Assembly (NCBI GenBank): GCA_041392475.1 | Contig: JAWKLZ010000003.1 | Location: forward strand, 1,137,501-1,201,500 | DNA from: Chitinophagales bacterium | GTDB taxonomy: Bacteria > Bacteroidota > Bacteroidia > Chitinophagales > UBA2359 | Direction of reading: 5' to 3' | DNA: 64,000 bases | Shown: piece by piece, positions 1 to 7,746 of the stretch | How positions within the stretch are numbered: the first letter of the stretch is position 1 | Layout: every line of letters begins with the position of its first letter | Notes under the pieces: model-generated | The model's input: the letters and a program-made list of their open reading frames with translations, nothing else | Told to the model about the DNA's origin: nothing | The model's database searches: none | Made by a program: the position numbers and the translations under genes

Positions 1-3000
1 GCATATTATCCAGAAGGCTATTTGCATACAGTACAGCCCCCTACAGGATCTGCCTATATCTATACCTACAATGGAAACGGACAAATGGAAACCAAAAAAA
101 TACCAGGGGTAGATGGCGAAATTCACTATACCTATGATGATCAGTATAGATTGAAAAGCAGCACAGATGCAAATGGAAAAACAATTATCCCCGAATACGA
201 TGAGTATGATCGTGCTGTTAAAACTTATTTGGGAGAAAAAGTAGAGGACAGGCTGTTGTCACATACAGTGTATGCAGCAGGTTCTACACGACCCGAATCT
301 TCCAAAGCAAGAGAGATACTACCTAATGGTAGTTTAGGAAATGATTTTTTTACAACAACCTATGGTTTCGATGAACTCGGCAGACAAACCGATGTCACCA
401 AACAATATTTGAATGGCATAGAAGCGACCAGTGGCATAGAAGCGACCAGTGTCATAGAAGCGACCAGCCATACAGATTACAACGATGCAGGTATTGCTTA
501 TTTTGAATCGCATAACAGCCAGGGAATTGGCTATGAGTATGAAAACTTTACAGATGAAATTCTTCGATTGGAAAAAACCTATATGACACTCGGAGAGGAA
601 ACCTTTTTGCTCAACAAATTTGGCTACGATGGAGAAGACAGGGTGATAACCAAGTACCTACATGGACAAAATGAGCAAGAGAACAGTTTTCTACAAGAAG
701 TAAACTATACCTATGATGAAGTGGGAAGATTATTGACAATCAATGACTTTGACAATATAGAAGGCATTGGTACTTGTCGTGCCTTGAACAAATGTGGACC
801 TGTCAAATGCGATTACACTTTTGCGATAGATGTCGACCTTTCCGACCCCAATGAAGGAGTCGATATTGGAAGAATGGAAGCAATACAGGAAACAGATAGA
901 GGAGATGCCAACGCAACTCCTTATACCATTCCTCTTCCCAACTATCCCTATCATCTCTCGCTTCAATACAACGGCGTAAATGCCCGAACAGGCTTGCCAG
1001 AAGGCAAACCCACCTTCAATGACGATGGTTTGCAAGCGGATTTGAAAAATTGGATGGTCGCAGAAGGATATCAGTTTGACAAAGTGGAAGTAGTCCTCAA
1101 AGAAACGGACATTCCTGCACACATCGAAATTGGCATCAAAGCAACAAATGTACCTTTCACCAGCATCAATGAAGGCGAATATGTGCCTACACTTCAAGAT
1201 TGTTGTGGAGCAGCATTGGTGGCTGAATCTGAGTCCAATGCAGGTAGTGGAGGAGCGATTGACATCCCCGAAAACTACCACAGCCCCGACCTGTTTGCCA
1301 TGTCTTTGGACTACGACCACCTCGACATACAAACCTTTACTTGGCAAGTCACTTGTGGAAACAAACAAGCCTATACCATGGAATACGACCCATTGCACCG
1401 ACTCTTGAAAGCCGACCACACCACCTTTTTCCCTGCAAAGGATGATGTATTGGGGCGATACGATGTAAATATACTGGGCTATGATGGTATCGGCAACATA
1501 GAAGGAATTATCCGAAAAGGGGTAGCGGGAATCAATCCTCAATCGGGTGAACCCATTTATGGTCTGATAGACGACTTGACTTATGGCTACAATGGCGACC
1601 GCTTGACAACAGTGACAGATGCAGTACAGGGAGCAGGACAACCCAAAGGTTTTGTGCCAGAAGTTAGTACCTATAATTATGATGCAAATGGCAACCTAAC
1701 AACAGATACAGGCAAAAAAATAGCGATTCAAAACAATTTTTTGGATTTACCTGGCATTATTGCCAAAGACCCAGAAGCTGACGGAACGGGTGGAGGAACA
1801 ATAGCCATGACCTACTCAGCCGACGGCGACCTCCTTCAAAGAACTGTCACAGTAGGAGACGATACCTACACCCATACCTACGCAGGAATTGCTGAATACC
1901 GAAACAATGAATTGTACGCTGCTTCGTTTTCAGAAGGCAGAATCACCCAACAAACCGACGAAGAAGGAACTACTTCCCTACAACTCGAATACGTCCTTTC
2001 CGACCATTTAGGCAACGCCCGAGTGCTATTTGCCGACTTAAACAAAGACGGTAGAGTTGACGGTTCGGAGATTTTACAAGAAAATCACTACTACCCCTTC
2101 GGCCTCAACATGGAAGGCCCATGGTGTCCCGATGCTACAAACACCACCAAAAACCACTACCAATTCAATGGCATTGAGTTGTTTGAGGATTTGGATTTGA
2201 ATGTCAATTTTGCGTTTTATCGGTCGTATGATGCGGCAATAGGTAGGTGGTGGCAGGTGGATCCTAAGGCGGAGAGTTTTTATGGGATGACGGTGTATAA
2301 TGGGATGGGGAATAATCCAATACTTTATTCAGATTCTGATGGAGACTTTATCCCGCAATTAGTTGGTGGAGTTGTAGGAGGGGTCATGAATGTTGTTAAT
2401 AACTGGAATAAAATATTAACGAATCCAGTTAGTGCTTTTGGATATGCTGTAACAGGAGTTGGTGCTGGAGTGGCAGCAACCTTGCCTGGAGGTATTGCAG
2501 CCTCACGAGCAATTCTCGCAGGAGGAAATGTTGCAACAGATATAGCCTCTGGGAATATACCAAGTTTTGATAGCTTTGCAGATGTAGCGAGCTATGTAGG
2601 AGGAACAGCATTAGATGCTTTTACCACAGCTGGGTCAGCGAAAGCCTTTGGAAAAATTGCTAAATCAAGCCTTGAAAAGGCAGCTCTAAAGGCAGTTAAA
2701 GAAGTAGGGGAAGAACAGGTATTTAATTTGATAGGTGATTCAGGAGCAGGGCTTGCCGAGATGACATTAGAATGGTATGGAGAGACAGTAGGCACAGGCT
2801 TTACATTTCAAACTACTGCTAAGGCGATTAATTGGGGATCAAGGGCAGCAGAGAATCTTGTTTTAGGAGCTTTAAATACTGGCTTAGGAGTAAACCCTAG
2901 TAAAAGCTTAGGTCTATGGGATATAAATGGGCCTCAAACTACCAATAAATGGACTGGACAAAAAGGTGGCTATTATGAATTTGGGAAAGATGGGACTGTT

Positions 3001-3174
3001 TGGTCAAAAGACATAGATAACCATGGAGGAGGAACACAATATAAAGTATATAATAAGACTCCCAAAGGGCTTGAATTTAAAACCCATGCAAATCAAGATG
3101 GAGACTATATAACGCGACATAAAGGTCCAAAAGGCAAATTTATAAGTTGGAGCAAACTAAAAAAATTATTCTAA
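1..3174 (+). CDS. RHS repeat protein with C-terminal toxin tip (5' end outside window)
   Basis: The frame is open from base 1, so the true start lies left of the window; the TTG at 22 is not a convincing start. YD repeats are visible (YDELGR, YDEVGRLLT, YDPLHRLL). The RHS-associated core runs from about 1981 to 2330 (DHLGNAR, YYPFGLNMEGPW, NGIELFEDLDLN, YRSYDAAIGRWWQVDP, YNGMGNNP). After the core comes a Gly/Ala-rich stretch and a tip ending at 3171 with W-S-K-D...H-G-G-G and a Lys-rich tail, similar in style to small nuclease or RNase tips; the exact toxin family was not recognised. RHS proteins encapsulate and deliver such tips to rival cells. A three-fold 18-bp repeat at 414-468 encodes GIEATS/VIEATS. 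Confidence 0.9.
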   Translation, partial: AYYPEGYLHTVQPPTGSAYIYTYNGNGQMETKKIPGVDGEIHYTYDDQYRLKSSTDANGKTIIPEYDEYDRAVKTYLGEKVEDRLLSHTVYAAGSTRPESSKAREILPNGSLGNDFFTTTYGFDELGRQTDVTKQYLNGIEATSGIEATSVIEATSHTDYNDAGIAYFESHNSQGIGYEYENFTDEILRLEKTYMTLGEETFLLNKFGYDGEDRVITKYLHGQNEQENSFLQEVNYTYDEVGRLLTINDFDNIEGIGTCRALNKCGPVKCDYTFAIDVDLSDPNEGVDIGRMEAIQETDRGDANATPYTIPLPNYPYHLSLQYNGVNARTGLPEGKPTFNDDGLQADLKNWMVAEGYQFDKVEVVLKETDIPAHIEIGIKATNVPFTSINEGEYVPTLQDCCGAALVAESESNAGSGGAIDIPENYHSPDLFAMSLDYDHLDIQTFTWQVTCGNKQAYTMEYDPLHRLLKADHTTFFPAKDDVLGRYDVNILGYDGIGNIEGIIRKGVAGINPQSGEPIYGLIDDLTYGYNGDRLTTVTDAVQGAGQPKGFVPEVSTYNYDANGNLTTDTGKKIAIQNNFLDLPGIIAKDPEADGTGGGTIAMTYSADGDLLQRTVTVGDDTYTHTYAGIAEYRNNELYAASFSEGRITQQTDEEGTTSLQLEYVLSDHLGNARVLFADLNKDGRVDGSEILQENHYYPFGLNMEGPWCPDATNTTKNHYQFNGIELFEDLDLNVNFAFYRSYDAAIGRWWQVDPKAESFYGMTVYNGMGNNPILYSDSDGDFIPQLVGGVVGGVMNVVNNWNKILTNPVSAFGYAVTGVGAGVAATLPGGIAASRAILAGGNVATDIASGNIPSFDSFADVASYVGGTALDAFTTAGSAKAFGKIAKSSLEKAALKAVKEVGEEQVFNLIGDSGAGLAEMTLEWYGETVGTGFTFQTTAKAINWGSRAAENLVLGALNTGLGVNPSKSLGLWDINGPQTTNKWTGQKGGYYEFGKDGTVWSKDIDNHGGGTQYKVYNKTPKGLEFKTHANQDGDYITRHKGPKGKFISWSKLKKLF

Positions 3175-3749
3175 TGCTATTAAAAAAGACTGCTAATATT
3201 GATGAAAGATTCTCTTGGTTAAGCTTACTGAGTAACAATTCTGTCTCATACGAAAAAATTGAAATATATGATTTTAAAAATAAATGTGAGATTAAAAATT
3301 TACAGAATTTAATTTACAAATTATTCAATGATGATAGGAGGTCTTTAGTCATTGGACCTTGTGCAACTGGGATACCATGGAATGATTTTGCTGATATTGT
3401 AGAAGAAATAGAAAATTATGAGATTCCTATCAGACTCGATTCTAAATATGATAATGAATTTGAAGTAAGATTTATGAAAATGATGGTTGAAAATGGAATT
3501 GAGTATGACTATAAAGGCTACTGTGAAATACTCAACTGGAACCAATTACTTGACCTTGTTCTATCTATTGTGATTAATGTGAAAGGTACTGATTCTTTAA
3601 AGTTCTACAATATTGATGGTAGTTATTGTTTTTACCCTCATTACACATGTAGTATAGGAGTTTATTACAAAGAAATGAATGAGAAAATAGACCGAATAAT
3701 TAGAAGAGCCAATAGAATGGGGGCTTGTATAGAATATATCAAGGAGTAA
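3174..3749 (+). CDS. Candidate immunity protein for RHS tip 1
   Basis: This 191-residue soluble protein has no recognised family. Its ATG at 3174 overlaps the stop of the RHS gene (TAATG), which indicates translational coupling; an in-frame TTG at 3147 is a less likely start. A gene placed directly behind a polymorphic toxin tip is normally the cognate immunity gene, so that role is inferred from position only. The coding sequence is visibly more A+T-rich than the RHS core, as is usual for exchanged tip/immunity cassettes. Confidence 0.7.
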   Translation: MLLKKTANIDERFSWLSLLSNNSVSYEKIEIYDFKNKCEIKNLQNLIYKLFNDDRRSLVIGPCATGIPWNDFADIVEEIENYEIPIRLDSKYDNEFEVRFMKMMVENGIEYDYKGYCEILNWNQLLDLVLSIVINVKGTDSLKFYNIDGSYCFYPHYTCSIGVYYKEMNEKIDRIIRRANRMGACIEYIKE

Positions 3750-3754
3750 TTGCA

Positions 3755-3952
3755 TTGAAAATTGATATAGAAACAATTAGGATATTTCATGGAGAGGAGA
3801 CTCAGTTCTCAAATTCATGGTTTATAAAGCTATTCTTGCTTGACAGAGTTAATAATTGCGTCAATAACATAAATGGTACAAGGCCTATCATGTTCAGGAA
3901 ACTTAGCAATATCGTTGAGTATCTTGAGTATGGTAGGATTTCAATGGCATAG
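3755..3952 (+). CDS. Small gene cut by RHS-core copy (tip-array junction)
   Basis: A frame starting at TTG 3755, with a good AAGGAG site at 3741, encodes about 65 residues of unknown family. Its 3' end runs into an RHS-core copy: from about 3940 the DNA matches the core (TTCAATGGCAT...) but is read in the wrong frame and stops at once at 3950. The gene therefore looks like a 3'-truncated second immunity gene, joined to the next orphan tip by recombination. Whether the product is functional cannot be told. Confidence 0.5.
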   Translation: MKIDIETIRIFHGEETQFSNSWFIKLFLLDRVNNCVNNINGTRPIMFRKLSNIVEYLEYGRISMA

Positions 3953-3954
3953 AG

Positions 3955-4377
3955 TTGTTTGAGGATTTGGATTTGAATGTGAATTTTGCGTTTTATCGGT
4001 CGTATGATGCGGCGATTGGTAGGTGGTGGCAGGTGGATCCTAAGGCGGAAGCATCTAAAGATTTGTCTCCTTACAATGGAATGCACAACAGCCCTATCAA
4101 GTACAGCGACCATAATGGAGACTTCATCCCCTCAGCTATTTTGGGTGCAGGTGTGGGATTGTTAATGAATGGTATAAATAACGTTGCTAATGGCAATGGA
4201 TTTTTTCAAGGTGCTGGAAAAGCAGCATTGTTTGGAGCATTAGGCGGTGCTGCTTCTTTTGGGATAGGAGAAGCTTTCAACGGTTTGAAAGGCTTGGGGG
4301 TAGAATTAGCACGAGCAGGGGTACACGGACTCAGTGGAGGCATTCAATCCGGTTTAGCGGGGGGGGAATTTTGGTAG
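3955..4377 (+). pseudogene. Orphan RHS core/tip 2, N-terminal fragment (frameshifted)
   Basis: From about 3940 the sequence repeats the end of the RHS core (FEDLDLNVNFAF, IGRWWQVDPKAE) and then diverges after the NSPIKYSDHNGDF junction into a Gly-rich tip leader. It has no proper start or promoter and begins inside the core, which is typical of a silent tip cassette. The frame ends at 4375-4377 directly after a run of eight G residues (4359-4366). One G fewer would join it to the downstream frame that ends at 5059, so the tip is split by a homopolymer indel. Confidence 0.75.
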
Positions 4378-4408
4378 TGGATTTTTAAGTGGTGCATTTT
4401 CTTCGGGT

Positions 4409-5059
4409 GTGGGTTCTGGTATTGGTGCTTCTGGACTAAAAGGCGGGGCTATGGCGGCGGCCCAAATTGCAGGAGGAGGTCTATCAGGTGGTGTTGGCAG
4501 TGTGCTGGGAGGAGGAAGCTTTATGGCTGGTGCAACAAATGGTCTATTAGTAGGAGGGTTGAATCATACGGCTCATTCAGGTATTTTTGGTGAAGGTTTT
4601 GCAGCCTCCTTAGTTACAGGACAGATACGACATATTTTTACGCCCGATGCAATTGCTGGATCTTTTGACGGAACATTATACGCTTATTTAGGTACAGGAA
4701 CTTCAATAGAAGGTGCTTTAATGTTAACTGGTCCAGAAGCAGGTGAGTTTCATAGTGCAGTAGATATTACTGGAGGAGTAGGAAATGATATTGGTATAGG
4801 AGCTACTACAACTAGATATTATTATTCAGGTAAAGCAGCGAACTTTACATCAAAACTTTTTAATGGTTTTTTCTATAAAGCTAATATAGGAGTTTCCTTT
4901 GGAATAGATTTTAGCGCATCTGTAAGCCGTGCTAATGTAGCTAATAATAAATTTATTCTTGGAATACATAATACGATTGGTTTTGGTGTCTCTATGTTTC
5001 CACTAATTCCCTTAAGTGGAAGTTTTGAGACAGGATACACAACCATTTCTAAATATTGA
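4409..5059 (+). CDS. Orphan RHS tip 2, C-terminal toxin part
   Basis: This frame continues the previous fragment after the G8 tract; the reading is open from about 4367, and the GTG at 4409 is only nominal. The first part is a Gly/Ala/Ser-rich leader common in Bacteroidota RHS tips. The last 150 residues (from about 4620) form an unrecognised tip rich in Gly, aromatic residues and alternating hydrophobics (YLGTGTSIEGALML, ANIGVSFGIDFSASVS), which could be membrane- or beta-rich. It is followed four bases later by a small membrane protein gene, the likely immunity partner. Toxin function is inferred from cassette position. Confidence 0.55.
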   Translation: MGSGIGASGLKGGAMAAAQIAGGGLSGGVGSVLGGGSFMAGATNGLLVGGLNHTAHSGIFGEGFAASLVTGQIRHIFTPDAIAGSFDGTLYAYLGTGTSIEGALMLTGPEAGEFHSAVDITGGVGNDIGIGATTTRYYYSGKAANFTSKLFNGFFYKANIGVSFGIDFSASVSRANVANNKFILGIHNTIGFGVSMFPLIPLSGSFETGYTTISKY

Positions 5060-5063
5060 CAAT

Positions 5064-5399
5064 ATGAATTCTATAAAATTTCTTGTTTTTATATTTTTGG
5101 GTTTTATTATAATATCAGTAATTGGTGATAAGCTACTATATCTACACTATAAAAATCATGAGATTGTTAGCTATTCAACACCATGCTCTTTCGTTGTAAA
5201 ATCCCACTATATTATGAATGGGGTTATCTATATCAATAAGAGATATGCTCTTCCTTTGACTTATGGTTATGACATAAATGATTTAGAAAATGATATGAAC
5301 AGAGGTGATAAAATCTTCAAAGAAGCAAATAGTAATATCATTTACCTCATAGAAGATTTTGATAGTACCGCTTATTCCTTTATGAAGGAAGAAAATTAA
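5064..5399 (+). CDS. Small membrane-anchored protein, candidate immunity to tip 2
   Basis: The ATG at 5064 lies four bases after the tip-2 stop and begins a 111-residue protein. It has an N-terminal transmembrane segment of about 17 hydrophobic residues (IKFLVFIFLGFIIISVIG) followed by a mostly periplasmic-type domain. The family was not recognised. The position behind a toxin tip and the membrane anchor fit an immunity protein that acts at or outside the inner membrane; this is inference. A strong terminator follows at 5421. Confidence 0.6.
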   Translation: MNSIKFLVFIFLGFIIISVIGDKLLYLHYKNHEIVSYSTPCSFVVKSHYIMNGVIYINKRYALPLTYGYDINDLENDMNRGDKIFKEANSNIIYLIEDFDSTAYSFMKEEN

Positions 5400-5420
5400 T
5401 TTTATTTCAGAAGTAAAAAT

Positions 5421-5470
5421 ATAAGAGAAGTCGATTGTAGTTATAATTATAATCGGCTTCTCTTATATTT
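5421..5470 (+). terminator. Rho-independent terminator after tip 2 cassette
   Basis: An inverted repeat of about 16 bp (ATAAGAGAAGTCGATT / AATCGGCTTCTCTTAT, one mismatch) with an AT-rich loop is followed by a short T-rich stretch. It separates the tip-2 cassette from the next gene. Confidence 0.7.
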
Positions 5471-5510
5471 TAACTATAACTATACTTAGTTACATATAAA
5501 ACACAAAACC

Positions 5511-6008
5511 ATGCAAAACAAACTCTTAACTATTCTAACCCTTATCACCTTCTTTGCCTCTTGTACACCTACCAATAACATCAATACTGTAGAATTTCAA
5601 AACATAGAATATCAAGTAGTCGCAAAAGGCAATGATTCGGGTATCAAAAACAAACTGCTGATAGTCGCTTACAACAAATACTTCAATGAAAGCCAATTTG
5701 ACAGCGATTTCATCAGCAGTCATAATTTGAATACCGTTGATTTCCGAGAAAATATGTTGGTAGAAATATTTTTAGGTACTGATGCAGCTACAAAGGGAAA
5801 AATTACCCTAACCAAAATTGAAGAGAACAAAGACCTGATAAAGGTCCATTACGAAACAAAAGAAGGCGATGAACCGAGTGCTACTGCCGAAGAAGAAATA
5901 ACTCCCTTCTTAATTGTATCTGTACCCAAATCCCGAAAAACAACCAAGTTTTTTGAGAATGGGGAGGAGGTGAAAATTGCAGGAGGGAATTTGTATATCA
6001 AGAATTGA
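5511..6008 (+). CDS. Lipoprotein, possibly PrcB-like
   Basis: This 165-residue protein has a lipoprotein signal peptide with lipobox FFAS-C at residues 15-19. The mature part (YQVVAKGNDSGIKNK... ending in KIAGGNLYIKN) has the general layout of PrcB_C-like domains, which are small exported modules; that assignment is tentative. It lies between two RHS tip cassettes and its stop is immediately followed by another RHS-core copy, so it may be cargo captured by the array or the tail of a lost cassette. Confidence 0.55.
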   Translation: MQNKLLTILTLITFFASCTPTNNINTVEFQNIEYQVVAKGNDSGIKNKLLIVAYNKYFNESQFDSDFISSHNLNTVDFRENMLVEIFLGTDAATKGKITLTKIEENKDLIKVHYETKEGDEPSATAEEEITPFLIVSVPKSRKTTKFFENGEEVKIAGGNLYIKN

Positions 6009-6044
6009 ACACCACAGTCGCCTTTTATTTATCTCACTCACACT

Positions 6045-6251
6045 ACTTCGTTTTCAGAAGGCAGAATCACCCAACAAACCGACGAAGAAGGGACAACTTC
6101 CTTACAACTCGAATACGTCCTTTCCGACCATTTAGGCAACGCCCGAGTGCTATTTGCCGACTTAAACAAAGACGGCAGAGTCGATGGTTCGGAAGTACTG
6201 CACGGCCTGCTCCGATGATTAATCGGAGAGAATCACTACTACCCGTTTGGC
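6045..6251 (+). repeat. RHS core copy C, 5' part, interrupted
   Basis: The segment matches bases 1921-2100 of the RHS gene almost perfectly (SFSEGRITQQTDEEG, DHLGNARVLFADLNKDGRVDGSE) but has no start codon. At 6192-6230 the expected ILQENH codons are replaced by a longer stretch containing a perfect 7-bp palindrome (CTCCGAT GATTA ATCGGAG, 6210-6228) and an in-frame TGA, so the core frame is broken before it resumes at 6231. Confidence 0.75.
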
Positions 6252-7409
6252 ATGAACATGGAAGGCCCATGGTGCCCCGACGCAACGAACACCACCAAAA
6301 ACCACTACCAATTCAATGGCATTGAGTTATTTGAGGATTTGGATTTGAATGTCAACTTTGCGTTTTATCGGTCTTACGACCCTGCAATTGGTAGGTGGTG
6401 GCAGGTGGATCCTAAGGCGGAGAGTTTTTATGGGATGACGGTGTATAATGGGATGGGGAATAATCCTGTTTCTGTGGTGGATCCTCAGGGAGATATTGGT
6501 TTTGTACCTATAGCAATAGGGGCAGTTTTAGGAGGATTATCTGGACATTCAATTGGAAAAGCAAAAGGCTTATCAGGTTTCGGTTTGTTGGGACATTCAT
6601 TATTGGGCGCAGCAATTGGAGGATTATCCACTCTCGCTGGGTCTGGTGTTTCTACTGCATTAGGAAAAAGCTTAACTGTAACATCTGTTGGAACACAAGC
6701 AGGTGCAATTGCTATAGCAGCAGGAGGGGCAACAGGAGGTATTATAGGAGGCGGTGGTTTTGCTGCACTATCTGGTCAAAATGTGCTAAATGGTGCTTTG
6801 AAAGGGGCAGTAGCTAGCGTTGCTGGAAGTCTTATTGGAGCACGTATTTCAGGGGGATTAGGAGCATTTTTGGGTGGAGTTACTTCGGGTGGATTATCAG
6901 CAGCTTTAGATGGTCAAAATATAGCGTATTCTGCTTTGATAGGTGGTTTAACTTCATTTAGTTCTTATACCATGATGAATGAGATTAGGTATAAGAATTT
7001 CGGTAGTACGTTATTAAGCCGAAAACAGTTTAATGCAATGACTAGGGCTACACAAAAATCATTTATAACAGGTAAAGAATATGGGGCTTGGCTACTCAAA
7101 GGTGGTGGAATAGAATGGTGGGAGGTAGCTTCTACTGGCAATGATCATATAGATCCTGGTCCCAAACCGACAAATGCTTGGGGAGAGTTTCATACACATC
7201 CTAACCTAGGAGGAGGTTATAGCGAAATTCATAGTCATGATCAAGATGTCCCCAGTAGTAGACATGATAAAACTTTCAGTTATGTGATAAGTAGAACCAA
7301 GGTTTTCTCTTTTGATGGTAGGTATGAGTACGCTACTAGACCAGGTACACTAAAATACACAAATAAATTCTTTACCCCCTACCCATATAACAGTTTTGGT
7401 TATAGATAA
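6252..7409 (+). CDS. Orphan RHS core/tip 3 with JAB/JAMM-like metallopeptidase toxin
   Basis: This 385-residue frame begins inside an RHS-core copy (NMEGPWCPDATNTTKNHYQFNGIELFEDL...), followed by a long Gly/Ala-rich leader (residues 75-240). The C-terminal domain has the pattern of JAB/MPN metallopeptidases: E276 in KEYGAWLL, the H314-x-H316-P motif in EFHTHPNL, and S336-x2-D339 in PSSRHD, all in the usual order. Such domains occur as tips of polymorphic toxins, where they are thought to cleave isopeptide or peptide bonds. It is a silent cassette with no own promoter seen. A small lipoprotein gene follows 25 bases later. Confidence 0.7.
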   Translation: MNMEGPWCPDATNTTKNHYQFNGIELFEDLDLNVNFAFYRSYDPAIGRWWQVDPKAESFYGMTVYNGMGNNPVSVVDPQGDIGFVPIAIGAVLGGLSGHSIGKAKGLSGFGLLGHSLLGAAIGGLSTLAGSGVSTALGKSLTVTSVGTQAGAIAIAAGGATGGIIGGGGFAALSGQNVLNGALKGAVASVAGSLIGARISGGLGAFLGGVTSGGLSAALDGQNIAYSALIGGLTSFSSYTMMNEIRYKNFGSTLLSRKQFNAMTRATQKSFITGKEYGAWLLKGGGIEWWEVASTGNDHIDPGPKPTNAWGEFHTHPNLGGGYSEIHSHDQDVPSSRHDKTFSYVISRTKVFSFDGRYEYATRPGTLKYTNKFFTPYPYNSFGYR

Positions 7410-7434
7410 TATGTCTATTTTAAAAATATAAGCA

Positions 7435-7746
7435 ATGAAGATTTTAATGTTTTTTATTTTAACCGTATGTGTTTATGCATATAGTTGCAAAACACCTTCT
7501 CCAGCCTTACAAACTATAATCCCCTGTACTGTAGATGCTGCTAAGGAAGTATCTAATACCTATATAGATAATATAAAAGGTAATATAGCTTTATATACTG
7601 TGATGATAAAGGAACAAGACACAGTTTTTGTTGTTATATATACATTAAAAGATAAAACAATGAGAGGAGGAGGAGCAGAAATAACGATATCCAAATCAGA
7701 CTGTAGAGTAATTGATTTAGACTTTGGACAAAGGAATTCCAGCTAA
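7435..7746 (+). CDS. Small lipoprotein behind tip 3; 3' end altered by IS insertion
   Basis: The frame encodes 103 residues with a lipoprotein-type signal (MKILMFFILTVCVYAYS-C). Its position behind the JAB-like tip makes it the candidate immunity protein. The last ten codons (from 7716) lie inside the left inverted repeat of the IS4-type element, so the native C-terminus has been replaced by IS-encoded residues and an IS-derived stop. Whether the product still works is unknown. Confidence 0.6.
   Translation: MKILMFFILTVCVYAYSCKTPSPALQTIIPCTVDAAKEVSNTYIDNIKGNIALYTVMIKEQDTVFVVIYTLKDKTMRGGGAEITISKSDCRVIDLDFGQRNSS

Noticed and set aside
414..468. Three 18-bp repeats as a CRISPR or regulatory iteron
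   Set aside because: They are directly adjacent, in frame inside the RHS coding sequence, and have no spacers.
730..1641. Long minus-strand reading frame of 303 codons across the RHS shell
   Set aside because: It is antisense to a clear RHS frame with YD repeats, has many Cys/Ile-rich segments without domain logic, and is a shadow of codon use on the opposite strand.
6005..6325. Basic, Arg-rich 106-codon frame at core copy C
   Set aside because: It is an out-of-frame reading of the duplicated RHS core; the same DNA in the proper frame encodes core residues.
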